From Argopecten irradians (taxonomy: Eukaryota; Mollusca; Bivalvia; Pectinida; Pectinidae), in contig NC_091136.1 in assembly GCF_041381155.1 (NCBI RefSeq), positions 49,156,284 to 49,220,283 of the forward strand: 64,000 bases of DNA. Direction: 5' to 3'. Every line of letters begins with the position of its first letter. Position 1 is the stretch's first letter. The notes beneath the pieces were generated by a model. That model was not told the DNA's origin and did not search any database. It saw only the letters and a list, made by a program, of their open reading frames with translations. A program made the position numbers and the translations under genes. This document shows positions 22,531 through 34,720 of the stretch, in pieces.

Positions 22531-25500
22531 CTCATTATATGTAATTAGATCTCATAGCACCACAAAGGAATTTTTTACGCTACATATTTTATTTTCAAAC
22601 ATAATTGTTTTATATTTATTATTAGCTACATACTGCTATAAGTTACCCTATCTGGGATTTTCTAAATATGCAATAGCATTATACCTTATTAATGAAACAT
22701 GAGAACAATGCTCGTTTTCTATAAGGCTTTTAAATTGTTAATAAAGTGTTATTTACTGTAATAACAAATCAAGATATGTTTACAGTGGACCTGTGTCAAC
22801 AGTTGTAAAGCTATATAAAGAAATATAAGTACAATGTACTACATATCTATTGATTGGCTAGTATTAAAAAACTATTGCGCCATTCGTATCACCACATGTT
22901 CAACAAAGGCAATAAAACCTACAGTATCTCAGACAAAGGACAGTTTGGATTATTCATCTCTACCAGTAATCCAACTTCAGTGTTGATACAATCGATGGGC
23001 AGGATGTCATGTTACAATTGTTTTTGAAGTTTGCTTGTGATTTGTATTCTAAAGAGTAAAATGATGTGTAGCCTCATGAGATTAAGATTTGTCGGTAATA
23101 TACATAACATATTTTATAACAATATCTTGATTGGAGGTTCTGTCTGATTATTGTAGTTTTTAGCTTTCAATGAATGTTCTTAGGGAGAAGTGTCAATTTA
23201 ACAAACACCAGAATGGTATTATTGATTAATAAACAAATACATAATGTATGATATTTAAGGTAAGATGTTACTGAAATAACTGTATTTCAAAGTTGAACAT
23301 AGTGATTTTTCGATAAAAACAAATATAACATCATCATAAATTGATATTAGACTGTAATTAGTGCATAAAGAAAACAACAAAGGCGAGTAATTACATTAAT
23401 ATAGTATGCACACAGATCTAGAGTTGTTAGTTGATAGCAACGTAGCATTAAGATTTCTTGTCATCAAAAAAGAAAAATATCCGCAATGGTGTTTTTTTCC
23501 TTAGCGATTCTGTTTCATTGTATTGCTGTAGATGGCGCTATACCCAGAACAGTTCCATATAATTTTCATCACGATGGCGGATATTATTAATGGCATTTAC
23601 AAGGCACCAACATGTAAAAACTGATATCATTATTCATGATTTACCGAAGTCATAAACCAATATCATTGTTCTTTCCTATTATATGAGATTTTACCATTCA
23701 AACAAGATATAAAATCTCAAAATTCAATTCTAAGCCTTAAATTTAAAAAAAAAAATACTTTTCCTCATATTTTTAACAGGTACTTGCTTTAAAATGTAAG
23801 TAAATTAAATATGTAGATAAGGTACATAGGTAGATCACGATACTTCCTCAGTATCGGGATCAAAATATACATTGTACACGTACCACGTGCATCGAGCGTG
23901 ACCAGCTCAAACATTATATTATCATCTATATATGGAAACTAAGTCATGTTGAATTTGGATGGGCATATTGTCCGATATGTACACAATATTTGCTGAACAC
24001 GAAAAAGAAACATTTACTGTGATGAATCATACAACGGGGATCACGTGAAGCTGTTTATACTCAGAGATTATGGTACGGGTGATAATGTAACGGGTTCAAA
24101 ATATCGGACAGCGTTCAGCCGGGTAAGAATACCGAGTTTACTGTCTAATATCATAGCGACATAATAATTTGTCTCCAGAATGAAAGTCACAACAAATTCA
24201 AGATATCTCTGCAAATAGATCAAATAATCGTTTAGTTTAGATACAGATATCTTTTTATAATCATACATTTTAGTATGACATCCAATTGAGATCTGTATTT
24301 AAAGGCAATTGGAAGTACAATTTGTATAATCAGTGATCGCTGTATGCATCTATCTACCTTGATGTTTAATAAATAGGGATACACGTAAACCCCAAGATTA
24401 TGGTTATATTCGTCCTCTTTTGGAATGCACCCCAGAAAGATCTCTTGCATTTTATACACTAGCGTCTTCTGTTTTTAGACTCTCAACACCAATACTTATA
24501 GTCCAGTTCACTTTCAAACATGATCCTCCAATACAACCTCCTGAAATGAAAAAGTGATAAATAACTAAGGTTTTGATATAATTTTCGTACACAGGTTAGA
24601 AAAAAAATCAGATATAAGGATATGTATATTATAGGATCGTATACTTCATACTTAATATTATCTCTATCGACATCAGCTTATATAAAAATAATATTTGTCG
24701 ACACTAGCCAATACTAGTCAAAATCAAAGAATATTTGTAGATATCAGCTAATTATATAATATCAATTGAAATAAAAGAAATTCGAAAATAACGAAGTATA
24801 CATTTGTATGTCACAAATCATGGCAAAAGGGGTTGGGGTAGCTTGTAGACATCGCTGTCAAATAAACTTATGCAACCCAGCCTATAAGATACATGTATTT
24901 CTTGATAATGATAAAGATTGCAACATCAAGCAGTCATGATAATGTGAAGCAATGACTCAATGTCACCTGACCTACTACTGATACTATACTTGGTACTACA
25001 TTTATTAACTAACATTTCAGGACTCATTTTAAATGATTTATTATAAATAATAACTGTTAATAGGTTACCGAACAGTGACGTATGGTGATTATTGCAGCAC
25101 ACAATGTACAAGCATTCAGTGAACAAACTGAGACACCCCTGTACACAAATGTAATCGTCTGTTTTGTATAGTCAATGGAAAGGTCAGGGAAAGGGGTCAC
25201 CTAGGTTGACGTATACTATACGTTTACTGTCGTAGTATAAACATCATAACTCCCACCGGTGTAGAGCAGACGTCAACAAGACAGACAGATAGAGGTACAG
25301 TAGGTATTGGTAAGTATTACACATATATTATTATGGTTACAATTGAACGTGTCAGTAATATAATATACTTGTTACAACGTAGTGTTGCATGCTGGCAACT
25401 CCCCTCGACAATTAGTTAGTACATGGACATGTATAAGGCACTATGCTTGACTGAAATAGCATAAACCATATACTGATATACACTGTATGGTACAGTGGGA

Positions 25501-26303
25501 AGTTATAACGAAGTGTTACAAATTGTTTACTCAAGGGATTAACCATGAAAGCAATAGCAATTAACAATGAAGGTTATGTATGTTTTGTTTTTTATGTTCT
25601 TTAATTTTGGCCAAAGAAAATGACCATCATACTGAATTGATGAACAAAACCAAAATTACTTTTTTTTTTTTTAAATCTTTCAAAAATTGTAGGATATATA
25701 ATTCATTGCACAATTTATGCCATGCTCAATATTGCATCATGCTAGTCTATTTCAAGAGAATAATAATAATGCAAATCAACATTATGTAAGAATATAAATA
25801 GGACCATTTATAATAGATATTTGTAAAATCTTATGAGTTTTCTTTTTCCGAGTTTTAACATGTTAAATCTATCAAACAGTGTCATAAGTTATTTTGATTG
25901 GTAGTGAATTTTTTTCTCTGGGTAGCTACGATAGTAATGTACCTACTTGACCTTGAATGCACGATAATTGCATGGCTATCGTGTGTACCTGCGTTAGTCC
26001 CTGTTTAGATAATGATATTTTGTATGTTTTTATCTATATTTTATTCTGGGTGTACTAGAACTAAGTTGATAAAAAGAGTGTATACATACATCAGGGCTAA
26101 CATTCGGTAGTATTGTTGATTCGTAGATGGTTGTGTTGCTTTTAAATTTAGACAATTTTGACAAAAATATAACAATACATGGTAAAAAGACCACTGTTAA
26201 CAAATTAACAAATAATAACATTAATTACCAAAATTGACGACTAGTACTATAGGTAATCCGTCATCATATTCACCGATCTCTATATTCAACTTCATTTGTT
26301 TAG
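22531..26303. other. Upstream flank of O-methyltransferase gene 1
   Basis: No gene or known repeat is seen. A possible untranslated first exon ends at 25309, where GTAAGT follows (25310-25315), and the acceptor TTTGTTTAG ending at 26303 precedes the coding exon. Both are plausible by consensus only. No TATA box or other promoter element can be supported. Confidence 0.35.
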
Positions 26304-26330
26304 AATTGGATAACTAAGCCGAAAAAGAAA

Positions 26331-29300
26331 ATGGCACAATCCCCGGTTGCGCGTCACCTTAAGAAACTTCTGGAAACGGCTAAAACCCAAGGAGCTGCAG
26401 GAGACATTTTAACACAGATACAAAACTGTTTGGACTGTGAAAAGGTGAGTTTCGACAGATTTGTACAATATCTATCTTAAAATGTCTACATTCTGATTCA
26501 ATGTAGCAAATTAAGCAATATCTATCTAACACACAGGAATCTGAGAATCAGTAACAGCGTATATCAATACGGACCCAATGAGTCCTTATATATCATTGGT
26601 GTTTTCAAATCGACATTCTCAGATCCCTGTGAAACATTGCATCTAAGTTTCGAAATTTGTATTGCAACACCCAGACCTAATACAATAGGATTAACGTGTA
26701 TAGTGGGTGTCCTGCAGGTAGAGCATTACCATTGTACCTGTTGTCCCATTGTATGATTATAGAAGCCGACTTCATCGATCTCTTCTTGTTTTCCTAACTG
26801 ATTTCTTCCTCCTCAAGTCGTTCATGTAAGGGAGACTATTGTTCACAGCGAACCATAGTCGATCAAGGTGGCAGGTAAATGAAGATGGACGATTGATTTA
26901 TCAGTATAATGGGGTGTGCTGTTCGATGTATTTGGCAGCATGCCCCAGTGAGCACTATAAGGAAAAGACAACAATCTCCTAAACCATAAAACATCATATT
27001 GTATACAGGAGAGACCTTCCTTTAATTACATTATGACAATTAGCCTAAATAAACCAATCCAAACCGAGTATATATAATAATTTATTCAGTATATGTTATT
27101 TACTTGATGCATATTTTTACTGTCTCTGTAGGCACGGGATGACTACTGTGATACTATCACTAGTCCGTCCAGTGAAGCCATCACAAACCTCATTACAGAG
27201 ACTGAGAACCACCCCTGGCAGCATGCTTTTGAGGAGGGCAAGATCCAATGGAGGGTGGGACCTAGGATGTTATCAGGCGCCTTAGAAGGTAACAACTTCC
27301 ACTTTAATGTACTGAAGTGCTATATATCAACCCATATTAAACCCAGTATCGGCGGAGAAGATTTTCTTCTTATTATTAATATTAATGAAAGAAAATACAT
27401 TTATAAGTACATGTTGAAAACAGAAATGTAAAGCAGCAATAGAGAATGTTTTCTTGAGAAACTTCTCCAATATTGTAACCATGGTCAAATGCTATTATTT
27501 TCAGGCTCATTCTTGAAGATGCTCACTGGTATGTCTAATGCCAAACGGGTTCTTGAAGTTGGCCTCTTTACCGGATGTGGTGCACTGGCCATGGCGGAAG
27601 CACTTCCAACGGATGGTCAGGTGGTAACTTGTGAGATAACAGAGTATGTTGCTGACGTTGCAAGAAAATTAGTCGACCAATCACCACATGGGAAGAAGAT
27701 TCAAATCATGGTTGGTGGGTATATTTTAATTGCTGATCACTTTTTTTGCAAACACGTAAAGGTTTATATATTTTCTAAACCAATCACGACAATTCAATCT
27801 AATCTCACCATTATTGATTTTATATGATTTTTTAAACCAAATTAATCCACAACGTTGGTGGTTCTATTATGACGTCACAATCTATGGATTAATTTTGCAT
27901 TGAGGTACGAGAAAAACACAGTAAGCTGCAATTGTATATCTAATATCTATTCATATTGTTTATACTAACCGAAACACGTGTATATTTTGATATTGCTTTC
28001 ATGATAATAACTTGTTTGTAGGCACAATAATGCTTCCATAAAAAACACCAGTAAATAGAACGAAAAGGAGACGTCACTGGCGTCATGGTAAAGTCCTCAT
28101 AGAAAAGTTGACGTTGCGCATTTATTTGGAAAAAAATCCATTAATAAATTTAGAAGTCAATAAAATCAGATACATTTATAAGGATATGTTTTCACTATCT
28201 TATTTAATATCAAAGTGCATTTCTTCGAAACTCTTTTTATATAACTTAATAAAGTAAAAACAAATATATCTGGAGTGAAAAATTCAATTTTGATATTTTC
28301 ACTCGCTTTTGACCAATCGGAATGCAGTATTGACAGTGAAAATGTCATTTTGATTGTAACGTCATAAGTTTTTGCACAAAAACGACGTCAAAATTTTGTA
28401 TAGAAATATCACGTTATGCTCACAAAATTACGAAGTAATAATCTCAAGAGCAAATAACTCTGTGAAATACAATGGCGGAATAACCTTGGCGGAACTAGTA
28501 GTGATGATCTTCTATAAATGGAAGCCAAAAAACAAATGTAATGAATAGAAAATGCTTTGTTTCTTGATGAATACCAGTAATATATAATCTTTTGAGGTGG
28601 AAACTTTGGTATTTTTTCACCTCACTCGATGAAATATAACTGGTATTGTTCAAGAAACAAGGGATATCCTGTATTGACTGTTATAATATCTTGAAAACAT
28701 CACTGCATGTATGTAATATAAATATTTTCACAGGTCCAGCTACAGAAAGTATCGAACAACTGGCGAAAGAAAAACAGAAGTTTGACATTATCTTCATAGA
28801 CGCAAATAAAGAGGGATATATAGATTACTACAAGGTTTGTAATTTACATTAACAGTTAACATTAACCTAGACATATTTTGATCTACGAGACATTTATCTT
28901 CTAAAATGCAGTTAGGACTTGTTTGTTTGATTATTTTAACGTCCAATTAACAGCTATGGTCATGTAAGGACGGCCTCCCATGCATGCGATGTGTTGCGTG
29001 TATGTTGTGTGAGGTGTGTGTTTTAGGAGACTGCGGTGTATTCATGTTGTGTCTTCTTGTATAGTGGAACTGTTGCCCTTTTTATAGTGCTATAAAACTG
29101 AATCATGCCGCCGAAGACACCAAGCAACACACTCCACCCGGTCACATTATAATGACAACGGGTGAACCAGTCGTCCCACTCCCGTTATGTTGAGCGCTAA
29201 GCAGGAACAGAAACTACCACTTTTATAGACTTTGGTGTGTCTCGGCCAGGAGACAGAACCCAGAGCCTTCCTCACAGGGTCGAGCGCTCAACCAAAGGCC

Positions 29301-32300
29301 AAAAGTGAGGTGATGTCAAGGGAGACGTTAGGAAAAATAAAGTCAGTTAGGAAGAAAGAAATAAGATCCTAAATTTAGTCGCCTTTTACGATCATGCAAT
29401 AGGGGCAACAGGTACAATTTTAACGCCCTACCTGTAGGGCAGTTAGGACACAAAACTACTTAACCACGTTACTCTTTAATACTTATCAAGATACAGATTC
29501 ACAAATCACTTAGCTGTTGGATTAGTTTGACAACTATCATGAATCAAAACAGGTAACGACACATGTAAAGTTATATACAAGATTTACTGGTAATAAGGAG
29601 GTTATTTCTCAGCATTCGATTTCGATTCGGCCTGAAATTCTGCAGGTTGTATAAGATTAGAGATTATCCGATATGTCGCGAGCGTTCTTGATATGGAGCC
29701 TGATGTGAAGAACTATGTAATTAATTAGTACACTTATATTTATAGTTATACTTATTCTTTGTATGTAGCACATTTTAAAATGCGCGATATCTTACAGATG
29801 ATAATGGATAATGACATGCTGGCCTCCCGTGGAACAATACTCATAGATAACGCCTTGAATGGTGGTACGGCATATCTACCTAAGGAAAAGTTACTGCTGG
29901 ACGAAAATAAGCTTGCTCAACATGCCGTGATGAAGGAGTTCAACGATTACGTATACAAGGACGCCAGAGTGTCCCAGGTAACGTTTTAAATGAACATGTT
30001 GTCATGGAGATAGCAGTACAGCATTATTGTATTTTATTAAACTTAATCATTATGCAGTTGCCTTTGATTGTGTTGTAAGGGGGATGAGAGGAAGGATCTA
30101 ACTGTCTCTTGAAGGCAACCTTAGAGTGAAATGAAAATCAAATACATATTTTTTTATTTTTTTTTCTTTTTGTGCTCAGATATTGGCTCATTACACCTGT
30201 ATCTAATCTCATTCATATAGTCTCATGCGTATATAGAACAAGTATCATATTTTCCGTTTTGACTCTTGGATTTTACACATTCATGTTCAATACAATTCTT
30301 ATACATACATCCCAGCATGCTCTCTACTTATCTCTCTCCTCTCATTCCAACTAACATCTCGTATATGTATCAACCATCATCTCATCATTTCATTTTAGTC
30401 ATCCCGTCTCAGTCGCCATATATCACTCCACCATCTCGTCTCAACCGCTATCTCACTTCTCCCGCCATATCACTTCTACCACCATCTCGTCTCTACCGCT
30501 ATCTCACTTCTGCCGCCATCTCACTTCTACCATGCACCATCTCGTCTCAACAGCCTCTCACTTCTACCATCATCTCGTCTCAACCGATATCTCACGTTTA
30601 CCACTATCTCGTCTCATCTACCGTTTCACCTCAACCACCTTCTCTCCTTTACAACTATCTCTTATCAACAACTACGATCTTATCTCGACCACCATCTTTT
30701 ACATTTAAAATCTATACATTAAACTGTTATAATTACATTTACAAATATGATAATGTTTGTATATTGTATAGCCAATTAAGGACAAAAGAACATTAAATTC
30801 GCTGTAATTCTGATCAGCAATCTTATAGCCTATAACAATGAACATCATTTTCCTTAATTGTACATTGTAGTGATATTTTTCTAAAAATATATGAATTGAA
30901 TTCCACAAAGCATCTACACATCGACATTCAATAAAATAGTGTTTATAATCATCCTTAATTTTACATATCAAACATGTATCATCCTCAATAATATTCCATC
31001 TTTTAAGCAAAATTCCATTTGGAAGGATATTATTAAATAATTTCCATTTGTATATTTTTTCATCATTCTCTATGATGTTATTATTGATAAATTCAAATAA
31101 ACCATGATAAATCGAACCAGTATTTTCTAGCTGAAAAATACCTTCCCACATACCTCTACAGTACGAAAGAGAATTCTTTTTTCTAATAAAAGTAGAATAA
31201 AGAAATTTATTATTCACATTTTGCAATTTAACACCAACACCTTTATCAAACACCAGAAGATCAGAACATGTTTGTACAGTCGTACGTGCGTTATCTCCCT
31301 TCAGCTTATCTTTCCATTCTTTCGGAATAGCTTTCTTTACCTGAATTACCTCACTTATCCAATTTTTGTTTCTTTTAATTGTCGATAAATTTTCAATTCA
31401 TCTATTCCGTCATTACCAATTATATCATTAATGAAGATTAGGTTAGATTCAATCCATGTATTGTAGATAAGGGAACTTCCATTAATTTTGATGTATTTGT
31501 TTCCCCAAATGACCTCCTTACAAATATCTCGATAATTATAATCAACAAATGGTTTATTACTTTCCCTGAGTTTCAACCACGATTGCAATATATTGATGTA
31601 AAATTTTGGAACATCGTTTTTTGGAAGATTGCGTATGTGTCCCGGAAACATTTGAAACAATATTCTGGTTCCACCTAGTTTGTCTAAATAATAATTTGGA
31701 ATCACTTTCCAAGACGAATCTTCAGTAGATAATAACCTTTTTATCCAGGATACATTTAAAACATCAATATGGGATTCAACATCCCGAATAAATAGACCAC
31801 CTTCCGATTTATCACCAATCATTACACTACGTTTAACCCGCTCTGGTCCATCGTTCCAAATAAATCGATAAATCTTCCTTTCAATTTCCTTAATTTGATC
31901 GTTACTTATATATTGGACACTTGCTAAGTACGTAATTTGTGGTATCAATAAAGACTGCACCACAACAGATTTTCCTAACATTGACAGTTTTCTTTTTTTC
32001 CAATTTTTAATTAGGGCATCAATACTTGTTATTTTGTCTGCCCAATTAAGATTTGAACATACCTTTAAGTTTGTACCAAAGTGTATACCTAAAGACTTGA
32101 TTTGCTTAACCCAGTTTATACCCATAAAGGTATTATTTTTATTTTTGTTACAACCCAAGTATAACCCCTCCGTTTTAGATTTGTTTAATTTTAAACCAGA
32201 TACTTTCCCAAACTGTTCAACAATATCTAATGCTCTATTGATATCTCTATACTTCAGAAATAACGTAGTGTCGTCGGCCAGTTGAGAGATTATTATTTTC

Positions 32301-33312
32301 CTACTTCGTATTTTGATACCACTAATGTTTGCATCAGTTTTCATTTTCTGAGCCAGTATTTCCGTTGCTAGGACGAAGGTCAAACATGAGAGGGGGCAAC
32401 CTTGCCGGATACCACGTGACACCACGTAACTTCCGGTTAACCAGTTATTATTTTTAACACAGCCTTTGATATTGGTATATAATACCTTAACCCATTTAAT
32501 AAAAGATTGGCCCAAACCGAACTTATCTAAACATCCAAACATAAAATCCCACTCTATCGTATCAAACGCTTTAGTGAAATCTAAAAAGAGCAAACACGAA
32601 TCAATATTAAATTTCTCGGAATAATCTATAATGTCCTGAATTTGTCTTATGTTATAACCAATAAATCTGTTTTTAATATATCCGTTTTGATCTGTACTTA
32701 CCAGGCGTTGCATCAGTGGTTTAAGTCTTGTTGCCAATACATAAGCCGCTATTTTATAATCTAGATTTAACAAAGTAATTGGTCTCCAATTTTGTAGCAA
32801 TTTTGGGTCATTCTTCTTATAAATGAGAGTTACAACTCCAAGTTTCTGCGTATTACTTAACTCACCTTTCCTGAATCCGTCATTTAGAGACCCCAAAACG
32901 ATATTTGCAATGTCATTCCAAAAAGTTTTATAAAATTCACCAGTAAGACCATCACTACCAGGACTTTTGTTCAACTTCAAGTTCTTCACTGCGGCTGTAC
33001 ATTCCTCTAATTTCAACTCACCTTCACATGATAACTTTTCGTGTTCCGATAACGTATAATTAACATCACAGCTATCAATGTACGTAGTTATCTCCCTTTT
33101 ATCAATACATGAACATCAAATACATATAGCATGCGTAGCTTGTAAATGAAGATCACACGTATATAGAGGTTTGATGACCAATTTTAAAATCTTTACATGC
33201 TTACCCATTTTGCTGATGCTTTTCCTGTATTGTTTTTTTTCAGGTGATGGTGCCAATCCGTGATGGCGTTATGATGATCAGGTGGAGCCAGGACTTTGAA
33301 GGGAAGGCCTGA
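26331..33312 (+). CDS. Caffeoyl-CoA/catechol-type O-methyltransferase, gene 1 (6 exons)
   Basis: Exons: 26331-26444, 27132-27288, 27505-27714, 28734-28834, 29798-29977, 33244-33312. All introns are GT-AG, phases 0,1,1,0,0, and the total is 276 aa. The family (Methyltransf_3, cation-dependent) transfers methyl from S-adenosylmethionine to a catechol-like hydroxyl. SAM motif I is RVLEVGLFTGCG (105-116) and the ribose-binding acid is E134 (VTCE). The divalent-metal ligands expected from plant CCoAOMT are all present: D183 in FIFIDANKEGY-like FIIDANK context and D211-N212 in LIDNALNGG. There is no signal peptide or membrane segment, so it is probably cytosolic. The ATG sits in AAAATGG, an acceptable context. 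The length fits the family with a ~40-residue N-terminal extension. A paralog lies at 55193-57509 on the same strand. Intron 4 holds a SINE and intron 5 a LINE. The true substrate is unknown. Confidence 0.93.
28919..29438 (-). mobile_element. SINE copy in intron 4 of gene 1
   Basis: A 520-bp unit flanked by an 11-bp duplication GCAGTTAGGAC (28908-28918 and 29439-29449). On the minus strand it ends ...ACGTTAAAATAATC with an AAACAAACAA tail, as SINEs do. Near its 5' end (right side) are sequences resembling RNA polymerase III boxes: TGGTTGAGCGCTCG (A-like) and GGGTTCTGTCTCC (B-like). It therefore looks tRNA-derived. Other copies are at 58154-58664, 59188-60053 and 125-350. Confidence 0.8.
30320..30690. 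repeat. Pyrimidine-rich imperfect tandem repeat in the LINE 3' part
   Basis: ACCATCTCGTCTCAACCGCT-like units followed by ATCTCACTTCT recur about ten times with drift; unit length is roughly 28-32 bp. It lies between the end of the LINE ORF and its tail, inside the target duplication, so it belongs to the inserted copy. Confidence 0.7.
30705..33110 (-). pseudogene. Tx1/L1-like ORF2: reverse transcriptase and CCHC end
   Basis: The frame is open from the truncation point through about 31356. It shows KSPGSDGLTGEFYKTFWN, NWRPITLLNLDYKI, motif A LLFLDFTKAFDTIEWDF, motif B RGIRQGCPLSCLTF, motif C SQLADDTTLFLK, and GLKLNKSKTEG. The GIRQGCPLS and LADDT forms are typical of the L1/Tx1 group. A single frameshift near 31360 separates it from the C-terminal 182-codon frame (30705-31253), which ends with a CCHC knuckle (CLICKIKDDYKHYFIEC). 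It is otherwise hardly decayed, so the insertion is probably young. Confidence 0.88.
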
Positions 33313-34219
33313 GTTTGGAGTGGACAGGAGTATTCAGAAATCGAACAAAACCCACAATGTGTTTCAGACTTTACAAGCAGCTCACTACGAAGTCATATTA
33401 CTCCATAACAGTGTAAAGGAGATAGTGCTATTATTTATAACATCATTTCTCGTTATATTTAATGTACATTATACATACGATTTCTAGTTATGTGTTTAAA
33501 ATTGCATTAATATATTCCACATGCATCAGCAATACGTAGCTTCAGATTCTAATAATTATAAAGTATTGAAAGAAATCAAACCACAAAACACATCCATGTT
33601 TATTTTAACAATGAATAACCTTTAATGCGAATTACATATTCACATAGTCGCCGAGCAGTCAATAAGATATATTTATAAAACCAAAACTGTTTTTAACAAA
33701 TTCTTAATGTCTACTTTATACATTTATATAAAGATCTCATTAAGATTTAGTCTCGTGAGAGCCGAAGTGGCTAAAGCCAGGATAGCTAAAGACAGGGGAA
33801 ATCAGTCTAAATGTGGCGATTATGTAAAGATGAACATCACATCATATAAATTATTCCAAAAATAATATGAAGATTCTTTATAAATGACTTGTGTTACGAA
33901 CGAGTTTATAATGATAATGATGACAAGAAAAATAAACATGATGAAATATATATTTACCATTGATACTTCAAATATTTTCATGAGTCATTGGTAATACTCC
34001 TTTTGCCTCAGCAATAATAAAAAAGAATTAACTTTACATTGGCCTGTTTATGTAAAATCGATAATGATTAATCAAACGGCAAATTACGACACCGTGTACA
34101 TAATGCTTAACTGAGATTAATCGCATATAATGAATATTTGCATTAAAATGTTACTAACAATTGGCATCGAGTGGTTGGACTTATCTTCTTTAAGTTAAAC
34201 TTTGAACACTTCAAATGGT
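33313..34219. other. 3' flank of O-methyltransferase gene 1
   Basis: Contains the 3' untranslated region, whose end cannot be fixed. AATAAA-like words occur near 33910. No other gene or repeat recognised. Confidence 0.5.
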
Positions 34220-34720
34220 ATTTTATCCCCCGCGACACGCGTTTGCAGGGGATATTGTTTTGGGCTTCGTCCGTCCGTCCGTCCGTCCGAGATCCTTTTC
34301 CGGGTTATAACTAAAAAACCGTTCAATGCAGCTCCTTGAAACTTTCTGTATACATCAGACACGTGTACTAATTGTGCCTTTTGCTATTGAGGATCTTCAC
34401 TTTTGGGATTTTTTTTCTGTTACCATGGAAACTTAATAACAAATACAAAATTACTGTTTCCTTTTGTTTCCGAACTATAACTCCAAAACCTTTTAATGCA
34501 GCTCCATAAAACTTTCTGAATATATCAGACAAGTACTCTTGTTGTACTTATTGCTGTTGCTAACCTTCAGTTTTTTTTGTTTTTTTTCTGTTACCATGGA
34601 AACTCAGTCTAAAGTACCAAATTACAGTTTCTTTTTGTTACCTGCTATAATTTTTTATTCTGTTTTACAATACTCGCATACATTTAAAGTTATACTGGAA
34701 TAATTGTTACTTTGACCTTT
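34220..34720 (+). mobile_element. Pearl-like element: CCGT microsatellite plus ~170-bp tandem cores
   Basis: A lead with GTCCGTCCGTCCGTCC (near 34270-34288) is followed by two and a partial third copy of a ~170-bp core, starting near 34297, 34466 and 34638. Each core has TATAACT, then AATGCAGCTCC, AAACTTTCTG, ATCAGACA and CTGTTACCATGGAAACT. Tetranucleotide repeats beside tandem cores describe bivalve pearl elements (known from oysters). Termini were not identified. Confidence 0.6.

Larger units (their letters stand above)
30150..33114 (-). mobile_element. 5'-truncated Tx1/L1-like LINE in intron 5 of gene 1
   Basis: Flanked by a 13-bp duplication ATCAAATACATAT (30137-30149 and 33115-33127). 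The low-coordinate end is T-rich (30150-30172), i.e. a poly(A) tail of a minus-strand insertion. The 3' untranslated part spans about 30173-30700 and includes an imperfect tandem repeat. The reverse transcriptase occupies 31355-33110. Endonuclease and ORF1 are missing through truncation. It is antisense to the host gene and stays inside the intron. Confidence 0.93.

Noticed and set aside
27489-27827. 112-codon frame as a complete small methyltransferase
   Set aside because: It is exon 3 of gene 1 read through into its intron; the donor at 27715 and following exon explain it.
29270-29310. Independent tRNA gene at the pol III-like boxes of the SINE
   Set aside because: The box-like words are degenerate and no cloverleaf could be drawn; they are part of the SINE head.
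30266-30796. 176-codon plus-strand frame
   Set aside because: It covers the pyrimidine-rich tandem repeat in the 3' part of the minus-strand LINE; Ser/Pro-rich low complexity.
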